From Curtobacterium sp. MCBD17_013 (GTDB taxonomy: Bacteria; Actinomycetota; Actinomycetes; Actinomycetales; Microbacteriaceae), in NCBI RefSeq assembly GCF_003234565.1, contig NZ_QKTU01000015.1, forward strand, positions 1 to 63,215: 63,215 nt of DNA, given 5' to 3'. Positions 52,198-60,631 of this stretch are shown here, in pieces (position 1 is the stretch's first letter; the number at the start of each line of letters is the position of its first letter). A program made the position numbers and the translations under genes. A model generated the notes under the pieces. That model was not told the DNA's origin and did no database searches. It was given only the letters and a program-made list of their open reading frames with translations.

Positions 52198-52566
52198 TCA
52201 GTCCTGCCAGCGGTCCCGCAGCGCCGCCACCGTCTGGTCGAACGACAGGCCGTCGTGGCGGGCCTGCTCGGCGAGGACCCGAGCGGCGGCGTCGACCGCC
52301 TCGGGCACGGCGGCAGGCCGGACCACGCGGGTCCCACCGCCGCGCGCCGTCGTGACGAGACCGGCCTCCTCGAGCAGCCCGTAGGCCTTGGCGACGGTGC
52401 CGGGCGCGAGCCGGAGTTCGCCGGCGAGGCCGCGCACGCTCGGCAGGCGCTCGCCGTCGACCAGGTAGCCCGCGGCGATCTGCGCGGCGATCTGCGAGCG
52501 GACCTGCTCGTACGGCGGGACCCGTCCGCCGGCGTCGATCGCGACGAGGTGCCCGGTGCCGCTCAC
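52198..52566 (-). CDS. GntR-family regulator, short YtrA type
   Basis: A 122-residue regulator with the GntR winged helix only: YEQVRSQIAAQIAAGYLVDGERLPSVRGLAGELRLAPGTVAKAYGLLEEAGLV, then TTARGGGTRV. The C-terminal helical stretch of about 45 residues is too short for a full ligand domain, as in the YtrA subgroup, which usually controls ABC exporters. GTG 52566 overlaps the DUF1684 stop (GTGA), with GGAGGA upstream. No transporter gene adjoins it here, so its target is unclear. Confidence 0.88.
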   Translation of the reverse strand: MSGTGHLVAIDAGGRVPPYEQVRSQIAAQIAAGYLVDGERLPSVRGLAGELRLAPGTVAKAYGLLEEAGLVTTARGGGTRVVRPAAVPEAVDAAARVLAEQARHDGLSFDQTVAALRDRWQD

Positions 52567-53222
52567 CGCACGTCCTCCGCCGCCACCACGCCGGAGCGCT
52601 CGCCCACGGGGATCGGGACGGGGACGGTGTTGCCGGGCGGCGCGAGGGGGCACGCCCATGCCGGGTCGTAGGCGCACGACGGGTTGTACGCGAAGTTGAG
52701 GTCGACCACGAGGGAGTCAGGGGTGCCACCGAGGTCCGCGCCCTTGATCGTGTCGAGCAGGTAGCGACCGCCGCCGTACGTGCCCCCGGGGCGTCCCGCG
52801 TCGGCGTCCTTGACGGGCACGAACAGCCCACCGCCGTACCCGGCGTGCGCCCAGACGTCGAGCGGTCCGACGTCGGGCACCCGCACCAGGCCGACGCGAT
52901 CGAAGGCGACGATCCCGTCGGTGCCGGTCGGGACGTCGAGGTGCGCGGGCTCGGTCGGCTCGACGGCGAGCTCGAACCGCCAGTCGGGGTCGTACGCCGC
53001 CACGGGCAGCCCGGTGAACCCCACAGTGTCCTCGGGGAGGAGCGGGCTGGCGGGGTGCTCCGCGAACATCGCGTCGCGTCCGGCCCGCCACAGCACGTGC
53101 GCCTCGGCCGGGTCCCCGACCGCACGGACCCGGCGGTACAGGTCGAAGGTGCTGCGCCGCCAGTCGATCGTGGCGAAGGTGGCGGCGGTCGTCTCGTCCA
53201 CGGCGGTGCTCGCGTCGGTCAC
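52563..53222 (-). CDS. DUF1684 family protein
   Basis: A 219-residue protein of DUF1684. Family marks are FAEHPASPL, YDPDWRFELAVEP, FVPVKDADAGRPGGTYGGGRYLLDTIKGADL and the closing LVVDLNFAYNPSCAYDPAWACPLAPPGN, where the Cys/Tyr/Asn residues are conserved. Function is unknown. GTG 53222 lies 7 nt after TACCCT, suggesting a leaderless transcript, and 53270 is a longer alternative. Translationally coupled to the GntR gene by GTGA. Confidence 0.88.
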   Translation of the reverse strand: MTDASTAVDETTAATFATIDWRRSTFDLYRRVRAVGDPAEAHVLWRAGRDAMFAEHPASPLLPEDTVGFTGLPVAAYDPDWRFELAVEPTEPAHLDVPTGTDGIVAFDRVGLVRVPDVGPLDVWAHAGYGGGLFVPVKDADAGRPGGTYGGGRYLLDTIKGADLGGTPDSLVVDLNFAYNPSCAYDPAWACPLAPPGNTVPVPIPVGERSGVVAAEDVR

Positions 53223-53322
53223 GGGAGCGAGGGTACGCCCGACGGCGATCCGGTGCCCTCCGCCGTCCACAGGGCGCGCCAGCCGCGCCCGGCTCTGGTC
53301 GGCGTCTCCGGAGGACGGGGGA

Positions 53323-53814
53323 TCAGACGCGGGATCGGCCGCGCGCCGCCCAGGTCGGCGCGAGCACCCGCATGCGCAGGCCGCGCCACTGCCACACCAC
53401 CCACATGCCCGGCCACAGCGCGACGCCGAGCCCCCACGGCCGCGTGCGGTACACGAGCCGGTCGTGCAGCAGGGTCCGTCCGTCCGCGGTCGCCGTGGCC
53501 GCCATCCGGTGCCGGATCGTCATGCGCGCGAACAGGCCGGAGATCCCCCCGCCGACGTCGCGCTGCACGGGGACGCCGTCGACCTCGTACCGCTCGAGGT
53601 GCACGTGGGTCGCACCGCTCGGCAGCACGCCGAACGCGTCCGCCCGGACCCGGTGGGGCTCGTCGGGGGTCCACCGCTCCGGGAACCCGCCCGGTTCGAG
53701 CGACCGGTACACCAGCAGGGGGCGGGTCACGGCGACCATCACGGCGGGGTCGAGCAGGGCCTCCCGGACCGTGGCGACCGGGGCGTCCAGCACCACGCGG
53801 AGTCCGACGTGCAC
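53323..53814 (-). CDS. SRPBCC-like hypothetical protein
   Basis: A 163-residue protein with an SRPBCC/START-like pattern: VVLDAPVATVREALLDPAVMVAVTRPLLVYRSLEPGG, HVHLERYEVDGVPVQRDVGGGISGLFARMTIRHRM, and a final WPGMWVVWQWRGLRMRVLA helix. GTG 53814 follows TGAGGC and lies 7 nt after the acetyltransferase stop, so the two form a unit. Ligand and role are unknown. Confidence 0.7.
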   Translation of the reverse strand: MHVGLRVVLDAPVATVREALLDPAVMVAVTRPLLVYRSLEPGGFPERWTPDEPHRVRADAFGVLPSGATHVHLERYEVDGVPVQRDVGGGISGLFARMTIRHRMAATATADGRTLLHDRLVYRTRPWGLGVALWPGMWVVWQWRGLRMRVLAPTWAARGRSRV

Positions 53815-53821
53815 GGTTGCC

Positions 53822-54463
53822 TCAGGCGTGCCGGCCGGCGTGCCGACCCTCGTGGCGGCTGCCCGCGCGGCGGTCGTGGGCGGCGAGCCGCTCACGCAGA
53901 CCGAGCCGGACCGTGGGCCACTCGCCGTCGGTGATCGAGTAGACGACGGTGTCGCGTCGACTGCCGTCCGGCCCGAGCCGGTGGTTGCGGAGGACGCCGT
54001 CGAGCTTCGCGCCGAGCCCCTCGATCGCGGCACGCGACTGCCGGTTGTGCCAGTGCGTGCGGAACTCGACCGCGATGCACTCCCAGACGCCGAACGCGTG
54101 GGACAGCATGAGCAGCTTCGCCTCGGGGTTGACGCCCGTGCGCTGCGCCGAGCGCGCCAGGAACGTCGCGCCGATCTCCACGTGCCGGTTCAGCTCGTCG
54201 ACGTCGAGGAACGTGGTCGCCCCGACGACCCGACCCGTCGGACGGTCACGGATGGCGAACGGGACCATCGTGCCCGCCGCGTGCTCGGCCAGCCGACGGT
54301 CGATCTCGCCCTCGACCTCGGCCGGGCGGGGCACGGACGTGTACCAGGTGCGCCAGAGGTCCCCGTCCGCCACCACGGCCCGCAGGTCGTCGGCGTGCTC
54401 GTGTCCGAGCGGCTCGAGCGTGACGCGGTCGCCGATGAGGGTCGGGATCGGGTCGATGTCCAT
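53822..54463 (-). CDS. GNAT family N-acetyltransferase (RimJ-like)
   Basis: A 213-residue acetyltransferase. It begins LIGDRVTLEPLGHEHADDLRAV, as in RimJ/RimL-type enzymes. The acetyl-CoA site comes in GATTFLDVDELNRHVEIGATFLARSAQRTGVNPEAKLLMLSHAFG, and TVVYSITDGEWPTVRLGLRERL ends the fold. Substrate is unknown. TAGCAT lies 6 nt before ATG 54463, so it seems leaderless, and only 35 bp separate its start codon from that of the divergent ComB-like gene. Confidence 0.88.
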   Translation of the reverse strand: MDIDPIPTLIGDRVTLEPLGHEHADDLRAVVADGDLWRTWYTSVPRPAEVEGEIDRRLAEHAAGTMVPFAIRDRPTGRVVGATTFLDVDELNRHVEIGATFLARSAQRTGVNPEAKLLMLSHAFGVWECIAVEFRTHWHNRQSRAAIEGLGAKLDGVLRNHRLGPDGSRRDTVVYSITDGEWPTVRLGLRERLAAHDRRAGSRHEGRHAGRHA

Positions 54464-54498
54464 GCGGCGATGCTAGTCGTCGCGGCTACAGTGAGGGG
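54464..54498. promoter_or_regulatory. Compact divergent promoter region
   Basis: Within 35 bp stand a reverse-strand TAGCAT (54474-54469), 5-6 nt before ATG 54463, and a forward TACAGT (54487-54492), 6 nt before GTG 54499. Both fit leaderless transcripts. Their -35 regions must overlap the opposite gene's first codons or -10. Confidence 0.55.
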
Positions 54499-55128
54499 GT
54501 GCACGAGCGTGGACAGACGAAGTACCAGGTCCGGTTCGGGTGGGGCGCCGCGGGCGCGGGTCGCATCGCCGCCGACGCCCACGTGCTCGTGTGGGTCGAC
54601 GTCCTCCCGACATCGGAGGTCCGGGCCGTCCTGCCGCTCCTCCCCGCGGGCCCCGAGGTCGTGCACGCGGGACTCGCGGACGCGGACCTCGTGGCGGAGC
54701 GGGTGCTGGGCCTCCAGGCCGCACTCGGTGACCGGTGCGTCGTCGCCGTGGTCGGCGCCGGTGTCGACGACGACGCGACGGCCGGCGGTGCGGCGCCGTC
54801 GCTCGAGGACGCCGGGGAGGCCGTGGCCGATCCCGCCGGCGCACCCGAGCCCGCCGTCGAGGACCTCCTCGCCGCCGGCGCGGTGGTCGACGCGCTCGCC
54901 GCTCGGGGCATCGACCACACGTCGCCCGAGGCCGCCGCGGCCTGCGCCGCGTACACGGGCCTGCGGCGTGCCGTCCGGCACCTCCTGACGGCGTCGGTGA
55001 GCGCGACGATGCTCGACGCGGTCGGCCGTCACGACCTGGTGGAGGCGGCGCTCGCCGCCCCCGCGACGCTGCGGACCCTGCGCGCCGGGGGCGCCGGCGG
55101 CGGACGGGAACACGGTCGCCGCGGGTAG
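54499..55128 (+). CDS. ComB-like 2-phosphosulfolactate phosphatase family protein
   Basis: A 209-residue protein starting at GTG. QTKYQVRFGWGAAGAGRIAADAHVLVWVDVL at the start resembles ComB-family proteins, and the end TSPEAAAACAAYTGLRRAVRHLLTASVSATML is similar. The central region carries a low-complexity Ala/Gly/Pro insert (about residues 95-125), and the usual ComB glycine-rich core is poorly kept. Phosphatase activity is therefore uncertain. It diverges from the acetyltransferase gene. Confidence 0.6.
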   Translation: MHERGQTKYQVRFGWGAAGAGRIAADAHVLVWVDVLPTSEVRAVLPLLPAGPEVVHAGLADADLVAERVLGLQAALGDRCVVAVVGAGVDDDATAGGAAPSLEDAGEAVADPAGAPEPAVEDLLAAGAVVDALAARGIDHTSPEAAAACAAYTGLRRAVRHLLTASVSATMLDAVGRHDLVEAALAAPATLRTLRAGGAGGGREHGRRG

Positions 55129-55186
55129 CGTTCCATAACGGGAACGCGGTCGCCCGGGCCGCGGACCGATCGACCCAGGAGGAACC

Positions 55187-55489
55187 ATGAAGGCCGTCGC
55201 CAACGGCACCGTGATCGCCGAGGCCCCGCAGGAGGACCTCATCCAGATCGAGGGGAACTGGTACTTCCCGCCGGCGAGCGTGCGGACCGACCTGCTCGAG
55301 GAGTCGGACACGCCGTACCACTGCCCGTGGAAGGGCGACACCCAGTACTTCACGGTCCACGCCGGCGACCAGGTCCTGCCCGACCGCGCGTGGTCGTACC
55401 CGGACCCGATCCCGTCGTCGTTCGACCGCGTCGGCAAGGACTACAGCGGCTACGTCGCGTTCTGGAAGGAAGTCCAGGTCACCGACTGA
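55187..55489 (+). CDS. DUF427 family protein
   Basis: A 100-residue protein matching the DUF427 fold from end to end. It has MKAVANGTVIAEAP, VEGNWYFPP-type IEGNWYFPPASVRTDLL, TPYHCPWKGDTQYFTV, DRAWSYPDPIPSSF and GYVAFWKEVQV. It is small, soluble and conserved with unknown function. AGGAGG precedes ATG 55187. A strong terminator follows. Confidence 0.92.
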   Translation: MKAVANGTVIAEAPQEDLIQIEGNWYFPPASVRTDLLEESDTPYHCPWKGDTQYFTVHAGDQVLPDRAWSYPDPIPSSFDRVGKDYSGYVAFWKEVQVTD

Positions 55490-55504
55490 CCTGACGCGTG
55501 CCCC

Positions 55505-55538
55505 GCGGCCGGATCCGGGACGTCCCGGGTCCGGCCGC
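55505..55538. terminator. Terminator after DUF427
   Basis: A 16-bp stem (GCGGCCGGATCCGGGA/TCCCGGGTCCGGCCGC, one wobble pair) with a 2-nt CG centre lies 16 nt beyond the DUF427 stop and faces the mntH end, so it may serve both strands. Confidence 0.7.
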
Positions 55539-55608
55539 GCTGCGTCCGGGACGGGGGCCGGAGGCCTGCCTGCGGGCCACCTCGGACGGCCGGCAGGGGC
55601 GCGCGGGC

Positions 55609-56838
55609 TCAGCCGTGCAGCGTCAGCCAGATGAGCGCGACGTTGAGCGCGACGATGACGACCGCGATCACCGACGCGAGCACCCGCGTCCCGATCGCGT
55701 TGACGTCCGGCCCCATGAGGCTCCGGCGGGACGTGTACGCGACGAGCGGCACGACGGCGAACGCGATGCCGAAGCTGAGGACCACCTGGCTCACCACGAG
55801 CAGGACGGTCGGGTCGACCGCGACCGCGAGGAGCACCAGGGCGGGCACGAGCGTCAGGAGGCGCCGGAGCAGCAGCGGGATCCGGACGTGCAGCAGGCCC
55901 CGCATGATCTCCGCCCCGGCCATGCAGCCCACCGACGTCGACGCCAACCCCGACGCGAGGAGCCCGACCGCGAACAGCACGCCCACGACCGGACCCAGGT
56001 GTGCCGTGATCGCATGCTGGGCACCGGCGATCGTGTCGGTGCCCCCGACCCCCTGCAGCGTCGCGGCCGCCAGGACGAGCATCGCGACGTTGACCCCGCC
56101 CGCGACGACGAGCGCGAGCCCGACGTCCCAGCGGGTGGCGCGGAGCACCCGCCGGCGCTCCGTGCCCGGCGCGGCCGCCGCGTGCCGGTCCCGGCTCAGC
56201 GCGGAGTGCAGGTAGACGGCGTGCGGCATGACCGTCGCGCCGAGCATCGACGCCGCGAGCACGACCGACCCCGAGCCCTCGAACCGCGGCACGAGTCCTG
56301 CGAGCATCGCCGACGGTGATGGATCGGTGAACACGAGGCCGGCGCAGAACCCCACGGTGAGCACGGCGAGCATGCCCGAGACGACGACCTCGAACGTCCG
56401 GGCGCCCCGGCGGGACTGCACGGCGAGCACGACGACCGACACGATCCCCGTGACGACCCCGCCGACGAACAGCGGGAGCCCGAACAGCAGGTGGAGCGCC
56501 AGTGCGCCGCCGATCACCTCGGCGACGTCGGTGGCCGCCGCGACGACCTCGGCCTGGGCCCAGAACAACAGTCGCGCGGGGCGGCGCATGTGCGCGCCGA
56601 GCACCTCGGGCAGTGAGCGACCCGTCACGATGCCGAGCTTCGCCGACAGGTACTGCACGACCACCGCGCTCGCGTTCGCCGCGACGAGCACCCAGAGCAG
56701 CAGGTACCCGTAGCGCGCGCCGGCGGTGAGGTTCGCGGCGACGTTCCCCGGGTCGACGTACGCGATCGCCGCGACGAACGCGGGCCCGAGGAGTGCGAGA
56801 CCGCCCGCCCGCCGACGTTCCGGCCGCGGGTCGGTCAC
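55609..56838 (-). CDS. mntH: NRAMP-type Mn2+/divalent metal transporter
   Basis: A 409-residue membrane protein of the NRAMP family with about 11 membrane segments. The metal-binding DPGN is in AAIAYVDPGNVAANLTAGA, the partner motif in LGATVMPHAVYLHSALSRD, and the family loop GLASTSVGCMAGAEIMRGLL is intact. It imports Mn2+ (or Fe2+) with protons. GTG 56838 overlaps the CGNR gene stop (GTGA). A GTG-started frame further upstream lies in that gene. Regulation might run through the CGNR protein upstream in the same operon. Confidence 0.93.
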   Translation of the reverse strand: MTDPRPERRRAGGLALLGPAFVAAIAYVDPGNVAANLTAGARYGYLLLWVLVAANASAVVVQYLSAKLGIVTGRSLPEVLGAHMRRPARLLFWAQAEVVAAATDVAEVIGGALALHLLFGLPLFVGGVVTGIVSVVVLAVQSRRGARTFEVVVSGMLAVLTVGFCAGLVFTDPSPSAMLAGLVPRFEGSGSVVLAASMLGATVMPHAVYLHSALSRDRHAAAAPGTERRRVLRATRWDVGLALVVAGGVNVAMLVLAAATLQGVGGTDTIAGAQHAITAHLGPVVGVLFAVGLLASGLASTSVGCMAGAEIMRGLLHVRIPLLLRRLLTLVPALVLLAVAVDPTVLLVVSQVVLSFGIAFAVVPLVAYTSRRSLMGPDVNAIGTRVLASVIAVVIVALNVALIWLTLHG

Positions 56839-57533
56839 CGTGCTGCGACGCGCGCGCGGTGCGCGCGGACCTTCTCGCGGTTGCCGCACCGTTGCATCGA
56901 GCACCACCGCCGGGTGCCACCGCGCGACCCGTCGTGGAACACGAGTCCGCAGTCGGCGGCCGCGCAGCGGCTCAGCCGACCGGCGTGGTCTCCCTCGACG
57001 CCGTCGAACCCGACCTCGGTGAACAGCGCGACCGCGTCACGCGCGATGCTCGACAGGGCCTGCGCGAGTCGGACGCGGTTCGCACCGGCGCGACGACGCC
57101 CTCCGGCGAGGGTCGGCGGGACGTCGGGCAGGGCGGCGAACAGGTTGACGGTGTCGATGTCGTCCGGGCGCGGTCGGACCGGGCCGGCGGGTGCGCGGAG
57201 GCCCGCGGCCACGACGCTGCCGCCGGCCGTGACGACGGGCGGTGGTGCCGCGGCCACCGCGAGGCGGGCGATCGCGCCCCGGAGCTCGCGCGCGTCGTGC
57301 AGTTCACGCTCGCCGGCGCCGACGTCCACCGGTTCGGTGTGCTCGGACAACCACTGGTCGAGGTCGGCGGGCGTCGCGAGCAGTTCGCCGAGGTGCGCCC
57401 GCGGCCGGAGTCCGTCCGGGTCGTCGGCGAAGCCGCCCGTGTGGGCGAAGTCGAGCGCGATCCGGCCCGCGTCGAAGAACCACGTCCCGCCGGACTCGGT
57501 CCTGATCTGCTGCCCGGTGTGCACGGACACCAC
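56835..57533 (-). CDS. CGNR zinc-finger regulator (DUF1470/ABATE type)
   Basis: A 232-residue protein. The N-terminal ABATE-like domain shows RIALDFAHTGGFADDPDGLRP and helices to about residue 180. The C-terminal CGNR zinc finger reads RCAAADCGLVFHDGSRGGTRRWCSMQRCGNREKVRAH, with all four Cys ligands. Such proteins are putative DNA-binding stress regulators. The start is uncertain among GTG codons at 57533, 57530 and 57524. TAGCGT 7 nt before 57524 would suit a leaderless start there. Coupled to mntH. Confidence 0.85.
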   Translation of the reverse strand: MVSVHTGQQIRTESGGTWFFDAGRIALDFAHTGGFADDPDGLRPRAHLGELLATPADLDQWLSEHTEPVDVGAGERELHDARELRGAIARLAVAAAPPPVVTAGGSVVAAGLRAPAGPVRPRPDDIDTVNLFAALPDVPPTLAGGRRRAGANRVRLAQALSSIARDAVALFTEVGFDGVEGDHAGRLSRCAAADCGLVFHDGSRGGTRRWCSMQRCGNREKVRAHRARVAAR

Positions 57534-57563
57534 GCTAGTCGGTTACGTCGCAGCCGGTTCAGA

Positions 57564-58031
57564 TCAGGCTGCGCGCTCGGGTGTGCGGCGCTGCCAGGTG
57601 ATCCCGTGCCGGGGGTCGTATCGCCGCGAGCACCGCGCGCACGCCATCGGGCGGTTCGGGGTGCGGTACCGGAAGTGCTCGTGGCCGGCCGGGCACGTCC
57701 CGACCCACGGCGCGAGTTCGCTCGCGATGGGCCCGTCGTGCAAGCGCGAGCCGACGTACCCGATGGCCCCCGCTGCCCGTCGCCATGCCGGACCGTGGCC
57801 GGCGCGGGCACCCGCGAGCGCGTGGGCGACCTCGTGCAGGAGCACCTGCCGGACCTCGTCATCGGTCGAGCGCAGGGCGATGTACCGGCTGACGGTGATG
57901 CGGCGGCGGCCGAAGTCGCACTGCCCGGCGCGGGTCTTCGCGTTGTCGAGGTCGAACGACCAGCTCCCGGGTTCCAGGTGGGCGTCCATGACCGCGGCGG
58001 CGATCTGCCGGACGCGGTCCAGGTCGCTCAC
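57564..58031 (-). CDS. SprT-like zinc metalloprotease-type protein
   Basis: A 155-residue SprT-like protein. The zinc site is VRQVLLHEVAHALAGARAGHGPAWRRAA (HExxH plus a downstream His), and a C-terminal zinc ribbon follows (GTCPAGHEHFRYRTPNRPMACARCSRRY). Related eukaryotic SPRTN proteases cut DNA-protein crosslinks. Bacterial ones are little studied. GTG 58031 overlaps the TPR gene stop (GTGA), with GGAGG upstream. Confidence 0.88.
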   Translation of the reverse strand: MSDLDRVRQIAAAVMDAHLEPGSWSFDLDNAKTRAGQCDFGRRRITVSRYIALRSTDDEVRQVLLHEVAHALAGARAGHGPAWRRAAGAIGYVGSRLHDGPIASELAPWVGTCPAGHEHFRYRTPNRPMACARCSRRYDPRHGITWQRRTPERAA

Positions 58032-58726
58032 CGGGGCAGGTCCCTCCTCGCCGCGGCGGCACGCACGGCGTCGGCTGGATCCGAGCGTCGCGAGGACGAG
58101 GGGTTCTGCAGGTGGGCACGCATCGCTTCCTCCACCGCGGCCTTGAGCGCGCTCGTCCGCTCCGGTGATGCCCCCGCGGCACGGAAGGCGTCGTGGGCGC
58201 GGTTGAGTGCGGCGCGGGCCTCCTCGTAGCGGTTCAGTTCGTACAGCGACCAGCCCTCGAGCTCGGCGGCGGCACCCTCGAGCTCGTACCACTCCTCGAT
58301 CGCGGCGGTGCCCCGGGCGGTCGAGGCCTCGGTCACCGCGCGCTCGAACCGGCCGAGGTCGTGCAGCACGTGCGCGCGTCGGATGCGGGCGGACACTCCG
58401 TCGGCGCGGTCGCCCGTGAAGAGAGCGAGGCGGAACCCCTCCTCGGCCACGGTGAGGGCCTCGTCGAGCCGACCGAGCAGCCGGAGCAGTTCGGCCCGCT
58501 CGGCGAGCGCTGCCGTGCTGCGGTTCTGGCCGAGGCGCTGCAGTCGCTCCTGCACGAGGGCGACGTCCACGGCGGGACGGAGGCTGATGGGCGCGAACGT
58601 GCTCCCGGGGCTGACTCCGGCGGTCCGCGGCCGCAGGTCCACCGGGTCGGTGTCCCGGGGGCGTCGGTCCGCGCGCGGGTCCCGGGGGCCGGTCGGGCCG
58701 GTCGGGTCGGTCGGGAGGGGGCACAT
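58028..58726 (-). CDS. TPR-like helical repeat protein
   Basis: A 232-residue protein. After a charged, Pro/Arg-rich start of about 45 residues, helical pairs follow with the TPR pattern: ALAERAELLRLLGRLDEALTVAEEGFRLAL, RIRRAHVLHDLGRFERAVTEASTA, ELEGWSLYELNRYEEARAALNRAHDAFRAAG. It is probably a protein-binding scaffold. TACCCT lies 8 nt before ATG 58726, indicating a leaderless transcript. It heads the TPR/SprT unit. Confidence 0.82.
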   Translation of the reverse strand: MCPLPTDPTGPTGPRDPRADRRPRDTDPVDLRPRTAGVSPGSTFAPISLRPAVDVALVQERLQRLGQNRSTAALAERAELLRLLGRLDEALTVAEEGFRLALFTGDRADGVSARIRRAHVLHDLGRFERAVTEASTARGTAAIEEWYELEGAAAELEGWSLYELNRYEEARAALNRAHDAFRAAGASPERTSALKAAVEEAMRAHLQNPSSSRRSDPADAVRAAAARRDLPR

Positions 58727-58790
58727 CAGGAACGAGGGTAGCCCCGTCGACCTGCGTGCGGGGTGCACTGCCCCCGCTCGGCGGCGACCG

Positions 58791-59558
58791 TCAGCGGGTC
58801 GCTGCGGCGACGACGGCCGTGTAGACCGCGCCGAAGGCGATCGGCCCGAGCACGGCGACGACCACCGCGATGATCCCGAACACGCGGCCGCGGTCCTTGG
58901 CGATCGCGATGATGCCCTGCACGAGGGCCCAGATCCCGAAGGCCGTGCCCACGAGGGCGAGGAGACCGCCGGTCGCGATCCCCGCGAGCACGGACGGGTC
59001 CTGGCGGATCTTCGCCTGGAGCTCCGACTGGTCGACCACGCCGCCACCGCTGCGGATCTGGTCGGCGAGGCCGGGGATGTGCACCAGGCCCTGGCCGAAG
59101 ACGATCCCGCCGACGATCCCGAGCGCGAGCGCCACGATGCCGGCGATGAGCGCGATCACGCCGAGTCGACGGGACGGTCGCGCGCCGCCGGCGCTCGCCC
59201 ACGCCGCGCTGCCGCCGGACGGCTGCCCGTAGGGGTGCTGCGCGTACGGCTGCCACTGCGGAGCGCCGTGCTGGGTGTCGCCCTGGTGCGGCTGGCCGTA
59301 CTGGGGCTGGCCGTACTGGGGCTGGCCGTACTGCTGGCCGTCGGGCTGTTGGCCGTACTGCTGCCCGTCGTGCTGCTGGCCGTACCGGGGCTGGCCGTCC
59401 TGCGGTGCCGGGTCCTGCCGCTCGCCGTACCGGGGCTGCCCGTCCGGCTGCTCGTCGTACCGCGGCTGCCCGTCCCGCGGGGCCTCACCGTGTCGGTCGG
59501 CGTCGGGCTGCGGCAGGCGCTCCCCCCACCGGGGTGCGTCGCGGTCGTCGTTGCTCAT
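58791..59558 (-). CDS. DUF4190-like membrane protein with Gln/Tyr/Gly repeats
   Basis: A 255-residue protein. The first half is a cytoplasmic low-complexity region of repeated QPQYGQ/DGQQYGQ units (DNA repeats near 59280-59345), also rich in Asp and Pro. The second half has two membrane pairs (LGVIALIAGIVALALGIVGGIVFGQ; GGLLALVGTAFGIWALVQGIIA, then VFGIIAVVVAVLGPIAFGA) as in DUF4190 proteins. Function is unknown. The prion-like tail could drive clustering. ATG 59558 follows GGGGAA. Confidence 0.8.
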   Translation of the reverse strand: MSNDDRDAPRWGERLPQPDADRHGEAPRDGQPRYDEQPDGQPRYGERQDPAPQDGQPRYGQQHDGQQYGQQPDGQQYGQPQYGQPQYGQPHQGDTQHGAPQWQPYAQHPYGQPSGGSAAWASAGGARPSRRLGVIALIAGIVALALGIVGGIVFGQGLVHIPGLADQIRSGGGVVDQSELQAKIRQDPSVLAGIATGGLLALVGTAFGIWALVQGIIAIAKDRGRVFGIIAVVVAVLGPIAFGAVYTAVVAAATR

Positions 59559-59651
59559 GGCGGTTCCCCACTCGTCCGGGTCGGTGCGACGCCGGGGTCC
59601 CGGCGGCACTGCGCTCATCCTGGCAGGACCGGCGGCCCAGCGGCAGGGGAC

Positions 59652-60491
59652 TCAGCGCCCGCTCGTGAACACGGACCGGTTCGGCTCCGGGGACCCGGTC
59701 GCGGTGTCGTCCGTCACGACGGCCGCACCGGCGATGAGCGCGGTGAGTTCGGCGCCGTGCACGACCTTGCTCGGGAGCGGGTCGGAAGCGAACCGTCGGG
59801 GCATGTCGGCGAACGGCAGTTCGGTCGGCGAGGCGAGGAGCACCACGTTCCCGAACCGCCGCCCCTTGAGCATCCCCGTGTCCGCCACGGCCGCCACGGA
59901 GGGCAGCACGGCCTGCAGCGTCGCGAGCTGCCCGCGCACGAACGCCAGGCCGGCACCGTCCGCCGCGTTCACCGCGATGATCCCGGTGGGCGACAGGAGC
60001 GCGGCGAGCTCCCGGTGGAACTCGATGCTCGTCACGTGGGCCGGGGTCGTCGAGCCGCTGAAGACGTCGACCACGGCGAGGTCGACCGTCCCGGCGAGTC
60101 CCGCGGGCAGCCGTTCGAGCACGGCGCGGGCGTCGCCGTACCGGACCCGGATGGACGCGTCGCGAGGCAGGGGCAGCTCCTTGCGCACCAGGTCGACGAG
60201 GTCCCGCTCGAGTTCGATCACCTGCTGGCGGGACCCCGGGCGGGTGGCCGCGACGTACCGTGGCAGCGTCAGCGCCCCGGCGCCGAGGTGCAGCGCGGTG
60301 ATCGGCCCCGACGGCAGCAGGTCGATCGCGTGGCCGATCCGCCGCACGTACTCGAAGGCCAGGTGGGTGGGGTCCTCGAGGTCGACGTGCGACTGCGGGG
60401 TGCCGTCGACGACGAGCGTGTACGACCCCGGGCGGTGCCGGTCTGGCTCGATCACGGCGATGCCGGCACCGATGCGGATTGCGTCCTCCAT
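59652..60491 (-). CDS. Spermidine-synthase-like methyltransferase-fold protein
   Basis: A 279-residue protein with the polyamine-synthase Rossmann fold. SHVDLEDPTHLAFEYVRRI precedes TALHLGAGALTLPRYVAATRPGSRQQVIELERDLVDL (cofactor glycine loop and acidic residue). RVRYGDARAVLERLP and DLAVVDVFSGSTTPAHVTSIEFHREL follow. The active-site acids of true spermidine synthases are partly absent, so transfer of an aminopropyl group is uncertain. GGAGG precedes ATG 60491. Divergent from the DUF1453-like gene. Confidence 0.82.
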   Translation of the reverse strand: MEDAIRIGAGIAVIEPDRHRPGSYTLVVDGTPQSHVDLEDPTHLAFEYVRRIGHAIDLLPSGPITALHLGAGALTLPRYVAATRPGSRQQVIELERDLVDLVRKELPLPRDASIRVRYGDARAVLERLPAGLAGTVDLAVVDVFSGSTTPAHVTSIEFHRELAALLSPTGIIAVNAADGAGLAFVRGQLATLQAVLPSVAAVADTGMLKGRRFGNVVLLASPTELPFADMPRRFASDPLPSKVVHGAELTALIAGAAVVTDDTATGSPEPNRSVFTSGR

Positions 60492-60596
60492 GCCCCCATC
60501 CTCCGCCTTGCCCCGACGAGCACGATCACCACCCGCCTGCACCCCGGTCCCCACCCGGGGCTGGTGGGGCGTGCGCGACCCGATGACGAGGCTGGA

Positions 60597-60631
60597 TCCC
60601 GGTGGTCACGGGAGCGTCCCGACCACCGGGA
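60597..60631 (+). promoter_or_regulatory. Hairpin touching the ribosome-binding site of the DUF1453-like gene
   Basis: TCCCGGTGGTC and GACCACCGGGA pair over 11 bp, with an inner GGGA/TCCC stem and an AC bulge. The AGGAG at 60631-60635 starts at the last base of the stem. The fold may modulate translation, or mark a processing site. Confidence 0.35.
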
